A stretch of 11,140 nucleotides of DNA from assembly GCA_964349045.1 (NCBI GenBank), contig CAYGFI010000160.1, positions 1 to 11,140 of the forward strand, in the 5' to 3' direction. The notes under the pieces were generated by a model, which was not told where the DNA came from, did no database searches, and was given only the letters and a program-made list of their open reading frames with translations. Position numbers and translations under genes: made by a program. Source of the stretch: JACJXF01 sp964349045. Its GTDB lineage: Bacteria > Bacteroidota > Bacteroidia > Bacteroidales > GCA-2748055. Shown here in pieces: positions 9,359 to 11,140 of the stretch (its first letter is position 1; each line of letters opens with the position of its first letter).

Positions 9359-9389
9359 TATAATAAATCTTTCTATTGTATAATAAATC
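9359..9389 (+). repeat. Exact 11-bp direct repeat, 20-bp period; candidate operator
   Basis: TATAATAAATC occurs at 9359-9369 and again, identically, at 9379-9389, so the copies are offset by exactly 20 bp, close to two helical turns. This layout suits a dimeric regulator binding one face of the DNA, such as an AraC-type domain of a hybrid two-component system, which commonly controls PULs. The repeat is very A+T-rich, and each copy also contains TATAAT, so chance or a promoter -10-like element is an alternative. It sits 135 bp upstream of the plus-strand sulfatase start. Confidence 0.45.
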
Positions 9390-9397
9390 ATACGAAA

Positions 9398-9419
9398 CTT
9401 TTTTGTAAAAAGCAGGAGG
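9398..9419 (+). other. AT hairpin followed by an AGGAGG run
   Basis: CTTTTT and AAAAAG (9398-9412) form a six-pair stem around a TGT loop, followed at once by AGGAGG (9414-9419). The AGGAGG overlaps the GTG at 9419, so it cannot serve as that codon's ribosome site at normal spacing; an in-frame ATT at 9428 would be at suitable distance. Bacteroidota rarely rely on Shine-Dalgarno sites, so this may be coincidence. Confidence 0.2.
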
Positions 9420-9523
9420 TGAAAAATATTCATATATTAGTTCTGATTCGATACTTTAGAATAAGGTATTTCCTGATTTCAATATTCTTAACTTTACTCT
9501 CTCATGAAATAATTTTACCAGCA

Positions 9524-11086
9524 ATGATAAAAAAAGCACTTCTCAGCAAAGGCCTGATTTCGCTTACCTTATGTACAGTAGCTTTATCTTGTCAGGTTCA
9601 AAAAAGCGAAATTCCTAATATAATAGTAATTTTTGCAGATGACCTGGGATATGGTGATGTGAGTTATCAGAATCCTGAAACAAAGATACAGACTCCGAAT
9701 ATTGATGCCCTGGCAAGAAGTGGTATTACTTTTAGTGATGCGCATACTGCTTCTGCTGTATGTACCCCAAGCCGGTATGGACTTTTAACAGGACGATATC
9801 CATGGCGCTCAGAATTAAAGTCAGGTGTTCTCTGGGGCTACAGTAAACCATTAATCCCGCAAGACAGGCTAACCATGGCTTCTATGTTAAAACAACAAGG
9901 TTATCAGACTGCCTGTGTCGGAAAGTGGCACCTGGGCCTGGACTGGCAAACCAAACCCGGTGAAGAATTAACAGGAAGTACTGAAGATCAGACATACGGA
10001 GGGCCGAAAGTTGATTTTAACCGGCCTGTAAAAAACGGGCCAATTACCCGCGGTTTCGATTATTATTATGGAATTTCAGCCTCCCTCGATATGCCCCCAT
10101 ATGTGATCATAGAGAATGACCGGGTAACAAAGGTACCAACACTTATGCGACAGAAAGAGGAATTCGGAAGAGAAGGAATTGGGGATAAAGATCTCAGGCC
10201 GGAAGACTTTCTACCCATGCTCACATCCAAAGCAGTTGATCTGATAAACGATTACGGTAAAACCAAAAAACCTTTCTTTTTATATTTTCCGCTTCCTTCA
10301 CCCCATACACCGGTTGCCCCTTCTGAACAGTTCATAGGGAAAAGCCAGGCAGGGGAATATGGAGATTTTGTTGTTGAAGTGGACTGGACCTTAGGAGAGG
10401 TTATGAAAGCAATTGATCTGGCAGGGATAAGAAATAATACCCTTATCATATTTACAAGTGATAATGGTCCTGAAGTAGGAATGATCGAACGTAAGGAAGA
10501 ATATAACCATTTCAGTGCGGGGATTTTAAGGGGATGTAAACGTGACAACTGGGAAGGCGGTCACCGGGTTCCGTTTATTGCAAGCTGGCCCGGTAAAATA
10601 AAACCCGGCTCGAATAGTGACGAAGTGATATGCCTCACCGACCTTATGTCAACATTTGCACATATTACCGGATTTCAATTGCCCGATAATGCCGGGGAGG
10701 ATAGTTATAATTTACTTCCGGTTTTGTCAGGTGAGAAATACAATGGGCCTTTACGTGAAGCAACTATTCATGCATCGGTCAGCGGTAAATTCGCGATTCG
10801 AAAAGGTGACTGGGTATTACTCATACATCCGGGATCAGGAGGAAATGATGCAAGATATATCAAAACAGATCCTGATGTGATGACAGATAGTGTATCGCTG
10901 TACAATTTAAATGACAATATTTCTGAACATAAAAACGTATATAAAGACCATCCTGAAATGGTTAAGGAGTTAATGATCCTGGCGGCTGAATATATTAAAA
11001 ACGGTCGCAGCGCCCCGGGAAAACCTCAGAAAAACGATACGTACAATGACTGGAAACAGGTAGAGTGGATGAATGAAATCAGATGA
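9524..11086 (+). CDS. Formylglycine-dependent sulfatase, lipoprotein, S1 family
   Basis: This second sulfatase is transcribed away from the operon. The ATG at 9524 gives 520 residues and opens MIKKALLSKGLISLTLCTV followed by ALSC, so Cys23 is a likely lipidated residue, only about ten residues before the catalytic fold. A GTG at 9419 would add 35 hydrophobic residues ahead of this signal and is less likely. Active-site features: FADDLGYGD (D39, D40), C-T-P-S-R with Cys80 (codon 9761-9763) as the formylglycine precursor, GKWHLG (K134, H136), PSPHTP (H261), SDNG (D313, N314) and RGCKRDNWEGGHRVP (K339). The internal GISASLDMPPY motif recalls, from memory, arylsulfatases related to GalNAc-6-sulfatases (SulfAtlas S1_15-like); that subfamily call is unverified. 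It is clearly a different subtype from the sulfatase at 7125-8948 and lacks that protein's C-terminal extension. The stop at 11086 is complete. Confidence 0.95.
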   Translation: MIKKALLSKGLISLTLCTVALSCQVQKSEIPNIIVIFADDLGYGDVSYQNPETKIQTPNIDALARSGITFSDAHTASAVCTPSRYGLLTGRYPWRSELKSGVLWGYSKPLIPQDRLTMASMLKQQGYQTACVGKWHLGLDWQTKPGEELTGSTEDQTYGGPKVDFNRPVKNGPITRGFDYYYGISASLDMPPYVIIENDRVTKVPTLMRQKEEFGREGIGDKDLRPEDFLPMLTSKAVDLINDYGKTKKPFFLYFPLPSPHTPVAPSEQFIGKSQAGEYGDFVVEVDWTLGEVMKAIDLAGIRNNTLIIFTSDNGPEVGMIERKEEYNHFSAGILRGCKRDNWEGGHRVPFIASWPGKIKPGSNSDEVICLTDLMSTFAHITGFQLPDNAGEDSYNLLPVLSGEKYNGPLREATIHASVSGKFAIRKGDWVLLIHPGSGGNDARYIKTDPDVMTDSVSLYNLNDNISEHKNVYKDHPEMVKELMILAAEYIKNGRSAPGKPQKNDTYNDWKQVEWMNEIR

Positions 11087-11127
11087 TATTAGTGTTATAA
11101 CTTTTCGATATATATGTAATAAGCGTA

Positions 11128-11138
11128 AGCCTTCGGCT
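11128..11138 (+). terminator. Short GC hairpin past the sulfatase stop, possible terminator
   Basis: AGCC and GGCT pair around a TTC loop about 40 bp after the stop at 11086, and flanking GTA and TAC could extend the stem with one bulged A. The window ends at 11140, so it is not possible to see whether a T run follows. It could equally be the edge of a repeat or next gene. Confidence 0.25.
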
Positions 11139-11140
11139 AC

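Larger units (their letters stand above)
8949..9523. promoter_or_regulatory. Gene-free divergent control region between the two sulfatase genes
   Basis: This 575-bp A+T-rich stretch separates the divergent start codons, so it must hold both promoters. I see no credible gene, tRNA or other structured RNA in it. It contains an exact 11-bp direct repeat (9359-9389), weak matches to the Bacteroidota promoter elements (TTG or TTTG near -33, TAnnTTTG near -7) on both strands, a small AT hairpin (9398-9412) and an AGGAGG run (9414-9419). Its length is generous for simple promoters and leaves room for operator sites or long leaders. Confidence 0.7.

Noticed and set aside
9006..9523. Possible small RNA, tRNA or riboswitch in the long gap
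   Set aside because: I found no cloverleaf, no long GC-rich paired structure and no known riboswitch core; only short AT-rich stems.
10252..10548. Minus-strand 98-codon frame opposite the second sulfatase
   Set aside because: It is antisense to the conserved SDNG and catalytic Lys region of the sulfatase and carries no motif.
1..11140. CRISPR array, insertion sequence or phage genes
   Set aside because: No regularly spaced repeats, transposase motifs, terminal inverted repeats or phage proteins are visible; all the main frames belong to one glycan-use locus.

Overview
The window looks like part of a polysaccharide utilisation locus (PUL) from a Bacteroidota genome. The evidence is a SusC-type TonB-dependent transporter paired with a SusD-type lipoprotein, Bacteroidota-style lipoprotein signals, an A+T-rich sequence and A-rich rather than Shine-Dalgarno-type start regions. 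I cannot name the genus. The gene content (two sulfatases, SusC/SusD, a four-repeat fasciclin-domain lipoprotein) suggests an organism that feeds on a sulfated glycan, such as a marine algal polysaccharide, a glycosaminoglycan or mucin.

Layout: from about 8948 down to the left edge, four genes run on the minus strand in one direction with short gaps. They are a secreted formylglycine-type sulfatase (7125-8948), a large FAS1 (fasciclin) lipoprotein (4751-7018), a SusC-like outer-membrane transporter (1456-4707) and a SusD-like surface lipoprotein (1-1434). The SusD gene runs off the window with only a few C-terminal residues missing. The gaps are 106, 43 and 21 bp, which fits one operon. A 575-bp gene-free region (8949-9523) separates this unit from a divergent plus-strand gene (9524-11086) that encodes a second sulfatase of a different type with a lipoprotein signal. 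This region holds the likely control sequences, including an exact 11-bp direct repeat with a 20-bp period and weak Bacteroidota-type promoter matches.

How the genes may work together (inference): SusD and SusC bind and import oligosaccharides across the outer membrane. The FAS1 lipoprotein may be an extra surface component, in the place where SusE/SusF-like glycan-binding proteins often sit. The sulfatases remove sulfate esters, one probably free in the periplasm and the other membrane-anchored. No glycoside hydrolase, polysaccharide lyase, sulfatase-maturing enzyme or regulator lies inside the window. For four of the five genes an in-frame start upstream of the one I chose would lengthen the protein; in each case I chose the start that begins a recognisable signal peptide.
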